Position numbers and translations under genes: made by a program. From positions 1,302,001 through 1,366,000 of the forward strand of contig CP052876.1 of assembly GCA_020881835.1 (NCBI GenBank): a DNA stretch of 64,000 bases, in the 5' to 3' direction. Below, piece by piece: positions 51,584 through 59,038 of this stretch. Position 1 is the first letter of the stretch, and each line of letters begins with the position of its first letter. Origin of the DNA: Kineosporiaceae bacterium SCSIO 59966. GTDB taxonomy: Bacteria; Actinomycetota; Actinomycetes; Actinomycetales; SCSIO-59966. The notes under the pieces were generated by a model. That model saw only the letters and a list, made by a program, of their open reading frames with translations. It was not told where the DNA came from and ran no database searches.

Positions 51584-52384
51584 GTGGCGACGGTGGCGGT
51601 GACCGGTGCGTCCGGCAAGACCGGGCGTGCCCTGACCGCCGCGCTGCGCGCCCGCGGGGTCGCCGTCAGGGGACTGCACCGCCCGGGCACCGACCTCGAC
51701 ACCGGTCGGGGACTCGACGCCCTGGCCGGCTGCGACGCGGTCGCCGTCATCGTGCCGAACGTGCACCCGGACGAGCCGGGCGTGGTGGCACGGGTGCTGG
51801 CCGCGGCGCGCCGGCACGGCGTCCGGCGGGTGGTCTACCACTCGGTCGCCCAGCCGTACGCGCCGGCGATGCCGCACCACGTCGACAAGGCCGTCGCCGA
51901 GGACCTGGTTCGCCGCAGCGGGACCGACTGGACGGTGCTGCAGCCGTGCGCCTACACCCAGAACCTGCTGCCGGGCCTCGCCGCCGCCGAGCCCGAGCTC
52001 GCGGTGCCGTACTCGACGCTGACCCCGTTCGCGTTCGTCGACCTCGCCGACGTCGCCGAGGCGACCGCGACGGTGCTGCGTGAGGACGGCCACGTCGGTG
52101 CCACCTACGAGCTCGGCGGGCCGGGTGCGGTGAGTGTCGCGGACGTCGCCGCGGCCGCCTCCGAGGTCCTGGGACGCCCGGTGCGTGCACGGCGCACCGA
52201 CCCGCGGGAGTGGGCGGCCGGGCCAGGCGCCGCACTGCCTGCCGAGGCCCGGCGCCGGCTGCTCGCCATGTTCGCCTCCTACGACGAGCACGGCCTGCTC
52301 GCCGGGTCGCTGGTCCTACGAGCCCTCCTGGGACGCCCGTCCGCCGACGTCCGCGCCGTCCTCACCCGCCACCTCGTCCGGTGA
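51584..52384 (+). CDS. NmrA-like NAD(P)-binding protein
   Basis: A 266-residue atypical SDR: VAVTGASGKTGRALTAALRARGVAVRGLHR at the N terminus, VIVPNVHPDEPGVVARVLAAARRHGVRRVVYHSV, then TDWTVLQPCAYTQNLLPGL. NmrA-type proteins often sense NAD(P) state or act as quinone/flavin reductases; neither can be chosen here. GTG 51,584 is preferred because AGGGAGGGAC precedes it. A longer frame from GTG 51,530, overlapping the upstream stop, adds an unconserved Gly/Pro-rich leader. The gene ends just before the repeat A array. Confidence 0.78.
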   Translation: MATVAVTGASGKTGRALTAALRARGVAVRGLHRPGTDLDTGRGLDALAGCDAVAVIVPNVHPDEPGVVARVLAAARRHGVRRVVYHSVAQPYAPAMPHHVDKAVAEDLVRRSGTDWTVLQPCAYTQNLLPGLAAAEPELAVPYSTLTPFAFVDLADVAEATATVLREDGHVGATYELGGPGAVSVADVAAAASEVLGRPVRARRTDPREWAAGPGAALPAEARRRLLAMFASYDEHGLLAGSLVLRALLGRPSADVRAVLTRHLVR

Positions 52385-52692
52385 CCCGCCGACGTCCCCC
52401 TCCCCGTGATCATGCAGTCCCGCCACCCCGCACGACCCCCCCGTGGTCATGCAGTTCCGCCACCCCGCACGACCCCCCCGTGGTCATGCAGTTCCGCCAC
52501 CCCGCACGACCCCCCCGTGGTCATGCAGTTCCGCCACCCCGCACGACCCCCCCGTGGTCATGCAGTTCCGCCACCCCGCACGACCCCCCCGTGATCATGC
52601 AGTTCCGCCACCCAACCTGCCAACGAGAACCGCCGCCGACCGGCAGGTGCTGCCGTCACGGCCGGTGATCGGGATGGCCTAGCGTCGCGGGT
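52385..52692. repeat. Repeat A tandem array: six units, exact 37-bp period
   Basis: Units start at 52,406, 52,443, 52,480, 52,517, 52,554 and 52,591. The outer two units read GTGATCATGCAG and the inner four GTGGTCATGCAG. The 15-bp spacer (CCGCACGACCCCCCC) is identical between units, so this is a tandem repeat and not CRISPR. The remaining 80 bp before carbamate kinase hold TAGCGT (52,680-52,685), a -10 candidate 7 nt before its ATG. Confidence 0.92.
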
Positions 52693-53628
52693 ATGCGAGT
52701 CCTGGTCGCCCTCGGGGGCAACGCGATGACGGCCGCGGACGGCTCCGCCACACCTGCCGCGCAGATCGCCGCGGTGACCACTGCCGCCCGGCACATCGCA
52801 ACCCTCGTCACGGCCGGGCACGACGTCGTCCTCACTCACGGCAACGGCCCGCAGGTAGGCAACCTGCTCGTGAAGAACGAGATCGCCGCCAGCGTCGTCC
52901 CGCCCGTGCCGCTCGACTGGTGCGGCGCCCAGACCCAGGGCACGATCGGCTTCATCCTGCTCAACGCCCTCGACCGCGCCCTCACCGCGGCCGGCTCCGA
53001 CCGGCGACCCGCGGCGATCGTCACGCGCACGCTCGTCGACCGCGACGACCCCGGCTTCACCCGGCCGACCAAGCCCGTCGGACGCTACCTGCCCGCCGAC
53101 GAGGCGCAGACCCTCATCGCCCACGGCCAGACCTGGGAGGACCGCGGTGAGCGGGGATGGCGGCGGGTCGTCGCCAGCCCCGAGCCGCTCGAGGTCCTCG
53201 ACGCCCCCGTGGTGCGGGCCCTGCTCGACGCCGGCATGATCGTCGTGGCCAACGGCGGAGGCGGGATTCCCGTCGTCCGCGAGCCGGACGGGTCGCTGCG
53301 CGGCGTCGAGGCCGTCATCGACAAGGACCTCGGCGCGGTCGTGCTGGCCGAGGCGGTCGGCGCCGAGACCCTCGTCATCGCCACGGACGTCGAGAACGCC
53401 GTCGTGGGCTGGGGCACCGCGCAGGCCCGGCCGCTGGGTGAGGTCGGCGTCGGCGAGCTGCGCGAGCTGGCCGGCCAGGGGCACTTCGCCTCCGGCTCCA
53501 TGGGGCCGAAGGTGGAGGCCGCCTGCCGGTTCGTCGAGGCGTCCGGCCACCGTTCGGTCATCACGTCCCTGGAACGGATCGCCGACGCCCTCGACGGCAA
53601 CGCCGGCACCGTCGTCCGGCCGGACTGA
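52693..53628 (+). CDS. arcC: Carbamate kinase
   Basis: A 311-residue amino-acid-kinase-fold enzyme that interconverts carbamoyl phosphate + ADP and carbamate + ATP. It shows VALGGNAM at the N terminus, LTHGNGPQVGNLL, the LDWCGAQTQGTIGFILLNAL region, PTKPVGRYL, VVANGGGGIPVV, AVIDKDLGAVVLAE and ASGSMGPKVEAACRF. In catabolic settings it yields ATP from carbamoyl phosphate released by carbamoyltransferases. There is no arginine deiminase or ornithine transcarbamoylase nearby. Its natural supplier in this window is the FdrA-YlbE-YlbF system. It precedes the ring-opening hydrolase by 74 bp. Confidence 0.93.
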   Translation: MRVLVALGGNAMTAADGSATPAAQIAAVTTAARHIATLVTAGHDVVLTHGNGPQVGNLLVKNEIAASVVPPVPLDWCGAQTQGTIGFILLNALDRALTAAGSDRRPAAIVTRTLVDRDDPGFTRPTKPVGRYLPADEAQTLIAHGQTWEDRGERGWRRVVASPEPLEVLDAPVVRALLDAGMIVVANGGGGIPVVREPDGSLRGVEAVIDKDLGAVVLAEAVGAETLVIATDVENAVVGWGTAQARPLGEVGVGELRELAGQGHFASGSMGPKVEAACRFVEASGHRSVITSLERIADALDGNAGTVVRPD

Positions 53629-53702
53629 GCCGGACCCTGACCTGACCACCACCCGACCACCGCACCCGACCACCGCACCCAACCCCTAACCGAGGAGGAC
53701 AC

Positions 53703-54854
53703 GTGCCACAGCCCATCGAGGTCCGCAAGGTTCCGATCCTGAGCGTCGCCGACGCCTCCGGTCTCGCCGAGCTCATCGACACCGGCGTCATGGACGCCGA
53801 CCGGGTCATCGCGGTCATCGGCAAGACCGAGGGCAACGGCGGGGTCAACGACTACACCCGGATCATCGCCGACCGCGCGTTCCGTGAGGTGCTCGCCGAG
53901 AAGGGCACCCGCTCGATGGACGAGGTGAAGCAGATTCCCATCGTGTGGTCGGGCGGTACCGACGGCGTCATCTCCCCGCACGCGACGGTCTTCGCCACCC
54001 TTCCGGAGGACCAGGCCGAGCAGACCGACGAGCCGCGGCTCACCGTCGGCTTCGCGATGAGCGAGACGCTGCTGCCCGAGGACATCGGCCGGACGCCGAT
54101 GATCACCAAGGTCGCGGACGCCGTCAAGGTCGCCATGGAGCGGGCGGGCATCACCGACCCGGCCGACGTCCACTACGTGCAGACCAAGACCCCGCTGCTC
54201 ACCATCCACACGATCCGCGACGCCAAGTCCCGCGGCAAGACGGTGTGGACCGAGCACACCCACGAGTCGATGGACCTGTCGAACGGCACCACCGCGCTCG
54301 GCATCGCCGTCGCCCTCGGCGAGATCGACATGCCGACTGACGAGGACGTCATGCACAACCGCGACCTGTACTCCGCCGTCGCGTCGTGCTCCTCCGGCGT
54401 GGAGCTGGACCGGGCCCAGGTCGTCGTGGTCGGCAACGCCCGGGGCGTCGGTGGCCGGTACCGGATCGGGCACTCGGTGATGCGCGACGCGCTGGACGCC
54501 GACGGGATCTGGGAGGCCATCCGGGACGCCGGCCTGGACCTGCCCGAGCGGCCGCACCCCAGCGACATCGGTGGCCGGCTCGTCAACGTGTTTCTCAAGT
54601 GCGAGGCCAGCCAGGACGGGACCGTTCGTGGCCGGCGCAACGCCATGCTGGACGACTCCGACGTCCACTGGCACCGGCAGATCAAGGCGGCCGTGGGCGG
54701 CGTGACCGCCGCGGTGACCGGCGACCCCGCCGTGTTCGTCTCGGTCTCGGCGGCGCACCAGGGCCCCGACGGTGGAGGCCCCGTCGCGGCCATCGTGGAC
54801 CTGGGCGCAGGCGAGCCGACCGGGTACCGGGCGCCGAGCGCTCCCTCCGCCTGA
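53703..54854 (+). CDS. Barbiturase / cyanuric acid amidohydrolase family ring-opening enzyme
   Basis: A 383-residue enzyme of the small three-repeat Ser-Lys amidohydrolase family (barbiturase, AtzD, TrzD), which opens barbiturate to ureidomalonate or cyanurate to carboxybiuret. Repeat-specific motifs are [17 protein letters not shown] (Ser83), VQTKTPLLT (Lys162), [20 protein letters not shown] (Ser230/231) and [22 protein letters not shown] near the C terminus. The motifs fit the family but do not by themselves separate the two activities. Context (uracil-type permease, Mo-hydroxylase, carbamate kinase, PucR) favours barbiturate. GTG 53,703 is preceded by GAGGAGGACAC. Confidence 0.85.
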   Translation: MPQPIEVRKVPILSVADASGLAELIDTGVMDADRVIAVIGKTEGNGGVNDYTRIIADRAFREVLAEKGTRSMDEVKQIPIVWSGGTDGVISPHATVFATLPEDQAEQTDEPRLTVGFAMSETLLPEDIGRTPMITKVADAVKVAMERAGITDPADVHYVQTKTPLLTIHTIRDAKSRGKTVWTEHTHESMDLSNGTTALGIAVALGEIDMPTDEDVMHNRDLYSAVASCSSGVELDRAQVVVVGNARGVGGRYRIGHSVMRDALDADGIWEAIRDAGLDLPERPHPSDIGGRLVNVFLKCEASQDGTVRGRRNAMLDDSDVHWHRQIKAAVGGVTAAVTGDPAVFVSVSAAHQGPDGGGPVAAIVDLGAGEPTGYRAPSAPSA

Positions 54855-54864
54855 CCCCTCCTCG

Positions 54865-54918
54865 GTGATCATGCAATCCCGCCACCCTCGTGGGAGGGTG
54901 GCGGGATTGCATGATCAC
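54865..54918. terminator. Two repeat A copies in inverted orientation forming a 25-bp perfect stem
   Basis: Copies at 54,865-54,886 and 54,897-54,918 face each other across a few bases, ten nt after the ring-opening hydrolase stop. The stem extends past the 22-bp core into CCCTC/GAGGG. It would make a very strong transcript hairpin on either strand. Confidence 0.75.
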
Positions 54919-54990
54919 GAACAGGGGTTCTCGGGTGGTCGGGGGCGGGTCACGAACGGGGGGTCGGGTGGTTGGGGGTGGGTCGTGCGG

Positions 54991-55012
54991 GGTGGCGGGA
55001 TTGCATGATCAC
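54991..55012. repeat. Interspersed repeat A before the uridine-kinase-like gene stop
   Basis: A single copy, GGTGGCGGGATTGCATGATC orientation, 9 nt beyond the stop of the minus-strand kinase gene. Confidence 0.85.
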
Positions 55013-55021
55013 GAAGGTGGG

Positions 55022-55585
55022 TCAGGTGGGTAGGTGGACGTCGGCGCGGTCGCGGGTGCCCTCAGCGGCGAAGTGTGCCGTCTCCTGCTCGGCCCACTGC
55101 TGCCAGTGCGGACGGAAGGCGTCCCCGTCGCGGGCCATCCCCCGGGCGAACCGGACGGCGCGCGGCGCCTCCACCCAGACGAGCAGGGAGAGGTACGGCG
55201 CGCACGCCCGGGCGCCGCTGCCGACACCCTCGACGACGAGCACGTCACCGGCCGGGACGTCGTGCGCCTCGGCGTACCGCCCGGCTGCCCAGTCGAACCG
55301 CCGGTAGCAACCGGGCTCGCCCCGGGAGAGCGGCTCGAGCACCCCCTCGACCAGGAGCGGGACGGCGTCCGCCAGGCCGTCCCAGCCCGGGTACAGGTCG
55401 TCCATCCGGACCACCGGCACCGGACCGGCGGCGCCGCCGAGCGCCCCGGCGAGCGCGTCGGCCAGCGTCGACTTGCCCGACCCGCTCGGCCCGTCGACCG
55501 CGACCACCCGGGTCCGGCCGGCCCGCGGCGGGCTGCGGCGGACCCGCGCCGCGAGCGCGGCGACGTCTGCGGCTGGCACCGGCAC
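55022..55585 (-). CDS. Uridine-kinase-like P-loop NTPase
   Basis: A 187-residue kinase-fold protein with P-loop VAVDGPSGSGKSTLADALA, VVRMDDLYPGWDGLADAVPLLVEGVLEPL (substrate region) and DVLVVEGVGSGARACAPYLSLLVWVEAPRAVRFARGMARDG (Walker B and lid) in outline. It resembles the actinobacterial uridine-kinase-type proteins; nucleoside specificity is not proven. The start GTG 55,585 is a guess among several GTGs with poor ribosome sites. Divergent from hisF by 42 bp. Confidence 0.75.
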   Translation of the reverse strand: MPVPAADVAALAARVRRSPPRAGRTRVVAVDGPSGSGKSTLADALAGALGGAAGPVPVVRMDDLYPGWDGLADAVPLLVEGVLEPLSRGEPGCYRRFDWAAGRYAEAHDVPAGDVLVVEGVGSGARACAPYLSLLVWVEAPRAVRFARGMARDGDAFRPHWQQWAEQETAHFAAEGTRDRADVHLPT

Positions 55586-55615
55586 AGGGTAGGCAGCCAC
55601 CCGCGGCGCCGACCG

Positions 55616-55621
55616 TAGGCT
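55616..55621 (+). promoter_or_regulatory. Putative -10 box of hisF
   Basis: TAGGCT ends 6 nt before the hisF ATG, fitting the leaderless pattern seen for several genes here. Confidence 0.35.
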
Positions 55622-55627
55622 GACCGC

Positions 55628-56389
55628 ATGACTCTGGCGGTCCGCGTCATCCCCTGCCTGGACGTCGACGCCGGCCGGGTGGTCAAGGGCGTGCGGTTCA
55701 CCGGTCTGCGCGACGCCGGGGACCCCGTCGAGCTGGCCCGCCGCTACGACGCCGAGGGCGCCGACGAGCTGACCTTCCTCGACGTCACCGCCTCCTCCGC
55801 GGACCGGGAGACCACCTACGACGTCGTCCGGCGCACCGCCGAGCAGGTGTTCATCCCGCTGACCGTCGGCGGCGGGGTGCGCACGGTGGCGGACGTCGAC
55901 CGGCTGCTGCGGGCCGGCGCCGACAAGGTCGGGGTGAACACCGCCGCTGTCGCCCGGCCCGACCTGGTCGCCGGGATCGCCGACCGGTTCGGCTCCCAGG
56001 TGCTCGTCGTCTCCCTCGACGTCCGGCGGCGCACCGACGGCGGCGCCGGGTTCGAGGTGACGACCCACGGCGGGCGCACCGGGACCGGGATCGACGCCGT
56101 CGAGTGGGCCGCTCGCGTCGCCGAGCTCGGCGCCGGGGAGATCCTGCTCAACTCGATGGACGCCGACGGCACCCAGGAGGGCTTCGACCTCGAGCTGGTG
56201 CGGGCGGTGCGGGCGGCGGTCCGGGTCCCGGTGATCGCCAGCGGTGGCGCCGGCGCCGCCGGGCACTTCCCCCCGGCCGTCCAGGCGGGCGCGGACGCCG
56301 TGCTGGCCGCCAGCGTGTTCCACTTCCGGCAGCTGAGCGTCGGGGACGTCAAGGACGCGCTGCGGGCCGCCGGCCACCCCGTGCGCTGA
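55628..56389 (+). CDS. hisF: Imidazole glycerol phosphate synthase cyclase subunit
   Basis: Forms the imidazole ring and releases AICAR, using ammonia from HisH. The 253-residue TIM barrel has [27 protein letters not shown] (first catalytic Asp), [46 protein letters not shown] (second Asp) and [12 protein letters not shown]. hisH is not in the window. Normally close to hisI and the other his genes, it is here separated from hisG by the accessory block. Confidence 0.96.
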   Translation: MTLAVRVIPCLDVDAGRVVKGVRFTGLRDAGDPVELARRYDAEGADELTFLDVTASSADRETTYDVVRRTAEQVFIPLTVGGGVRTVADVDRLLRAGADKVGVNTAAVARPDLVAGIADRFGSQVLVVSLDVRRRTDGGAGFEVTTHGGRTGTGIDAVEWAARVAELGAGEILLNSMDADGTQEGFDLELVRAVRAAVRVPVIASGGAGAAGHFPPAVQAGADAVLAASVFHFRQLSVGDVKDALRAAGHPVR

Positions 56390-56409
56390 CCCCGGATCCT
56401 GCGCAGACC

Positions 56410-57039
56410 TCAGATCCCCAGCGGCGTCCCGCGGAACCGGTCGACCGCGTCGTCCGGGCCGGTCACCTCGACGAGCGCGTGCCCGGTCCGCCCGAACGCG
56501 TGCAGCAGCAGCTCCTCCGGCTGGCCGGTGACCGCCACGGAGACGTCACCTCGGCGCACCCGGCGGCGCGGGCCGTCCGGGACGACGAGGACGACGCCGA
56601 CGGGGGAGTGCCGGTACAGCATCGGCCCCTGCCGGCTCACGATCCGCCACAGCACGCTCCGGTCGGCCTCGGACAGCTCCCGCGGCCGCCAGTCCGGCGC
56701 CGCGCGGCGCACGTCCTCGAGGTGGACGACGAACTCGCCGGTGTTCGCCGCGTCCCGCAGGCCGGGCAGGGCGAACGGGCTCCACGCCGGCGGACCGGTG
56801 CGCACCTCCTCGACGAGCTCGGTGAACGGGCGGGCCGCGGCCTCACGCCGCACCCGCTCGGTCCAGCCGGCCAGCGGTGGCACGACGACGCCCACCATGC
56901 TGTCGGGGCGACGTTCCCGGACGACGAGGTGCGCGGCCAGGTCGCGCGCGTTCCACCCCTCGCAGAGGGTGGGGGCGTCGGGGCCGACGTCGAGCAGGGC
57001 GTCGGCCAGGGCGGCACGGCTGTCGCTGGCAAGGCTCAC
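56410..57039 (-). CDS. TIGR03085-type (DinB/maleylpyruvate-isomerase-like) protein
   Basis: A 209-residue helical protein: SLASDSRAALADALLDVGPDAPTLCEGWNARDLAAHLVVRERRPD in outline, then PFALPGLRDAANTGEFVVHLEDVRRAAPDWRPREL. The spaced His residues (AHLV, EFVVHLED) match the metal site of the DinB/mycothiol-dependent superfamily, and the overall form fits TIGR03085. The reaction is unknown. GTG 57,039 is chosen; ATG 57,084 would add 15 residues but approaches the divergent ABC gene. It is convergent with hisF, with a 20-bp gap. Confidence 0.75.
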   Translation of the reverse strand: MSLASDSRAALADALLDVGPDAPTLCEGWNARDLAAHLVVRERRPDSMVGVVVPPLAGWTERVRREAAARPFTELVEEVRTGPPAWSPFALPGLRDAANTGEFVVHLEDVRRAAPDWRPRELSEADRSVLWRIVSRQGPMLYRHSPVGVVLVVPDGPRRRVRRGDVSVAVTGQPEELLLHAFGRTGHALVEVTGPDDAVDRFRGTPLGI

Positions 57040-57154
57040 CGGGACATCGTGCCGTCCCCGGCACCGGCCGGCGAGTCGTCCCATGACTGTGCGAGGATGG
57101 GGACCCTCTTCCACTCTCCCCACCCCCGTCGGCCCGACGGAGAAGGACTGCCGC

Positions 57155-59038
57155 GTGCCCGAGACCACCACCGCCGACCCGCCCCGCCCCGGCAGCCGCC
57201 CGCGGCGGCGCGGGGTGCTGCGTCGCGGGGTCCGGGTGCTGTGGCGCGGTATCCGGGACGAGCCGCTGCTGTTCTCGGTCGCCGTGGCCGGGTCGGCCGT
57301 CTACGGCGCGGCGACCGCCGCCACCGGGTGGGCGCTCGGCCGGGTCACCGAGGAGGTCATCACCCCCGCCCTCACCGGCGAGGCCACGGTCACCGCCGCG
57401 GACGCCTGGCGGGCAGGCGGCGTCCTCGCGCTCATCGCCGTGGTCACCGCGGTCGGCGTCGTCGTCCGGCGGGCTGGTGCGGGCACGACGATGTACGCGC
57501 TGCAGGCCCGCTACCGGCGCCGGATCACCCGCCAGTACCTGCGCCTCCCGCTGTCCTGGCACCACCGGCACCCGGCCGGCCGGCTGCTGAGCAACGCCAA
57601 CGCTGACGTCGAGGCGACCTGGCAGGTGTTCGCGCCGCTGCCGTTCGCCCTCGGCGTGCTCGTCATGCTGCTCGTCGCCGGGGCGGCCATGGTCGCCGCC
57701 GACTGGGTGCTCGCGGTCATCGGGCTGCTCGTCCTGCCGGCCATCCTGCTGGCCAACCTCGTCTACCAGCGGTACATGTCGCCGCGGGTCATGCTCGCCC
57801 AGCAGCTGCGGGCCGAGGTCTCCGGCGTCGCCCACGAGAGCTTCGACGGCGCCCTGGTGGTCAAGGCCCTCGGCCGTGAGACCGAGGAGACCGAACGGTT
57901 CCGCACCGAGGCCGACCGGCTCCGGCACGCCAACGTCGCGGTCGGGCGGATGCGGGGCGTCTTCGACCCGCTCATCGAGTCCCTGCCCACCCTCGGCACG
58001 CTCGCCGTCCTGCTCGTCGGCACGATCCGGATCCGCTCGGGTGCGGCCGGCCCGGGGGACGTCGTCCAGGTCGCCTTCCTGCTCACCCTGCTGGCGTTCC
58101 CGGTGCGGGCGATCGGCTGGGTGCTCGGCGAGCTGCCGCGCACCGTCGTCGGCTGGGAACGGCTCTCGGAGGTGCTGCAGGCCCAGGGGAGCCTGCCGTT
58201 CGGGCAGCGGCGGGTGCCGGCGCACGGCCCGGCCGAGGTGCGGCTGCGGAAGGTGGACTACGCCTACACCGGTCCGGACGGCGAGGAGGCGGCCGTCCTG
58301 CACGACGTCACCGTCGACGTCGCAGCCGGGTCGACGGTCGCCGTCGTCGGGTCGACCGGCTCGGGCAAGTCCACCCTCGCGGGCCTGCTGGTGCGCCTCG
58401 TCGACCCCCGTGACGGCCGGGTGCTGCTCGACGGCGTGGACCTCGCCGACCTGGCCCGCGGCGAGGTGGCCGGTGCCGCCGCGCTCGTGCCGCAGGGCAC
58501 GTTCCTGTTCGAGGACACGGTCCGCGGCAACATCACTCTCGGCCTCGAGGAGCAGGGGACCGTCACCGACGAGGACGTGTGGGCGGCGCTGCGGCTCGCC
58601 CAAGGCGACGGGTTCGTCGCCGCCCTGCCCGGCGGGCTGGACACCCAGGTGGGGGAGCGTGGCGCGACCCTCTCCGGCGGGCAGCGGCAGCGCATCGCGC
58701 TGGCCCGGGCCCTGGTGCGCCGCCCGCGGCTGCTCGTCCTGGACGACGCCACCTCCGCGGTCGACCCGCGGGTCGAGGCCGCCATCCTGGCCGGGCTGCG
58801 CACCTCCGGGCTCGGCACCACGGTCGTCGTCGTGGCCTACCGCCGGGCCACGATCTCCCTGGCCGATGAGGTGATCTACGTGGAGCAGGGCCGGGTCGCC
58901 GCCCGCGGGCCGCACGAGGAGCTGGCCCGCACCAGTCCCGGTTACGCCCGGCTCGTCACCGCCTACCAGCGGGACGCGCAGGAGCGGGCCGCCCAGCGCG
59001 ACGCCGCCCGGGCCGCCGCGACGCAGGAGCCGGCATGA
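57155..59038 (+). CDS. ABC exporter half-transporter with degenerate ATPase site
   Basis: A 627-residue fusion of a six-helix membrane domain (ABC type 1) and a nucleotide-binding domain. It has Walker A VVGSTGSGKSTLAGLL, a perfect signature LSGGQRQRIALARAL, Walker B LLVLDDATSAVD with Asp in place of the catalytic Glu, and the switch His replaced by Tyr (VVVAYRRATISLAD). With the next gene it forms an asymmetric heterodimer: this subunit supplies the intact signature but a non-hydrolysing site. The cargo is unknown. GTG 57,155 has AGAAGGAC upstream. It overlaps its partner by 4 bp. Confidence 0.93.
   Translation: MPETTTADPPRPGSRPRRRGVLRRGVRVLWRGIRDEPLLFSVAVAGSAVYGAATAATGWALGRVTEEVITPALTGEATVTAADAWRAGGVLALIAVVTAVGVVVRRAGAGTTMYALQARYRRRITRQYLRLPLSWHHRHPAGRLLSNANADVEATWQVFAPLPFALGVLVMLLVAGAAMVAADWVLAVIGLLVLPAILLANLVYQRYMSPRVMLAQQLRAEVSGVAHESFDGALVVKALGRETEETERFRTEADRLRHANVAVGRMRGVFDPLIESLPTLGTLAVLLVGTIRIRSGAAGPGDVVQVAFLLTLLAFPVRAIGWVLGELPRTVVGWERLSEVLQAQGSLPFGQRRVPAHGPAEVRLRKVDYAYTGPDGEEAAVLHDVTVDVAAGSTVAVVGSTGSGKSTLAGLLVRLVDPRDGRVLLDGVDLADLARGEVAGAAALVPQGTFLFEDTVRGNITLGLEEQGTVTDEDVWAALRLAQGDGFVAALPGGLDTQVGERGATLSGGQRQRIALARALVRRPRLLVLDDATSAVDPRVEAAILAGLRTSGLGTTVVVVAYRRATISLADEVIYVEQGRVAARGPHEELARTSPGYARLVTAYQRDAQERAAQRDAARAAATQEPA

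Noticed and set aside
52406-52612. Regular 37-bp periodicity resembling a CRISPR array
   Set aside because: The spacers are identical 15-mers, the repeat also occurs singly all over the window, and no cas gene is present.
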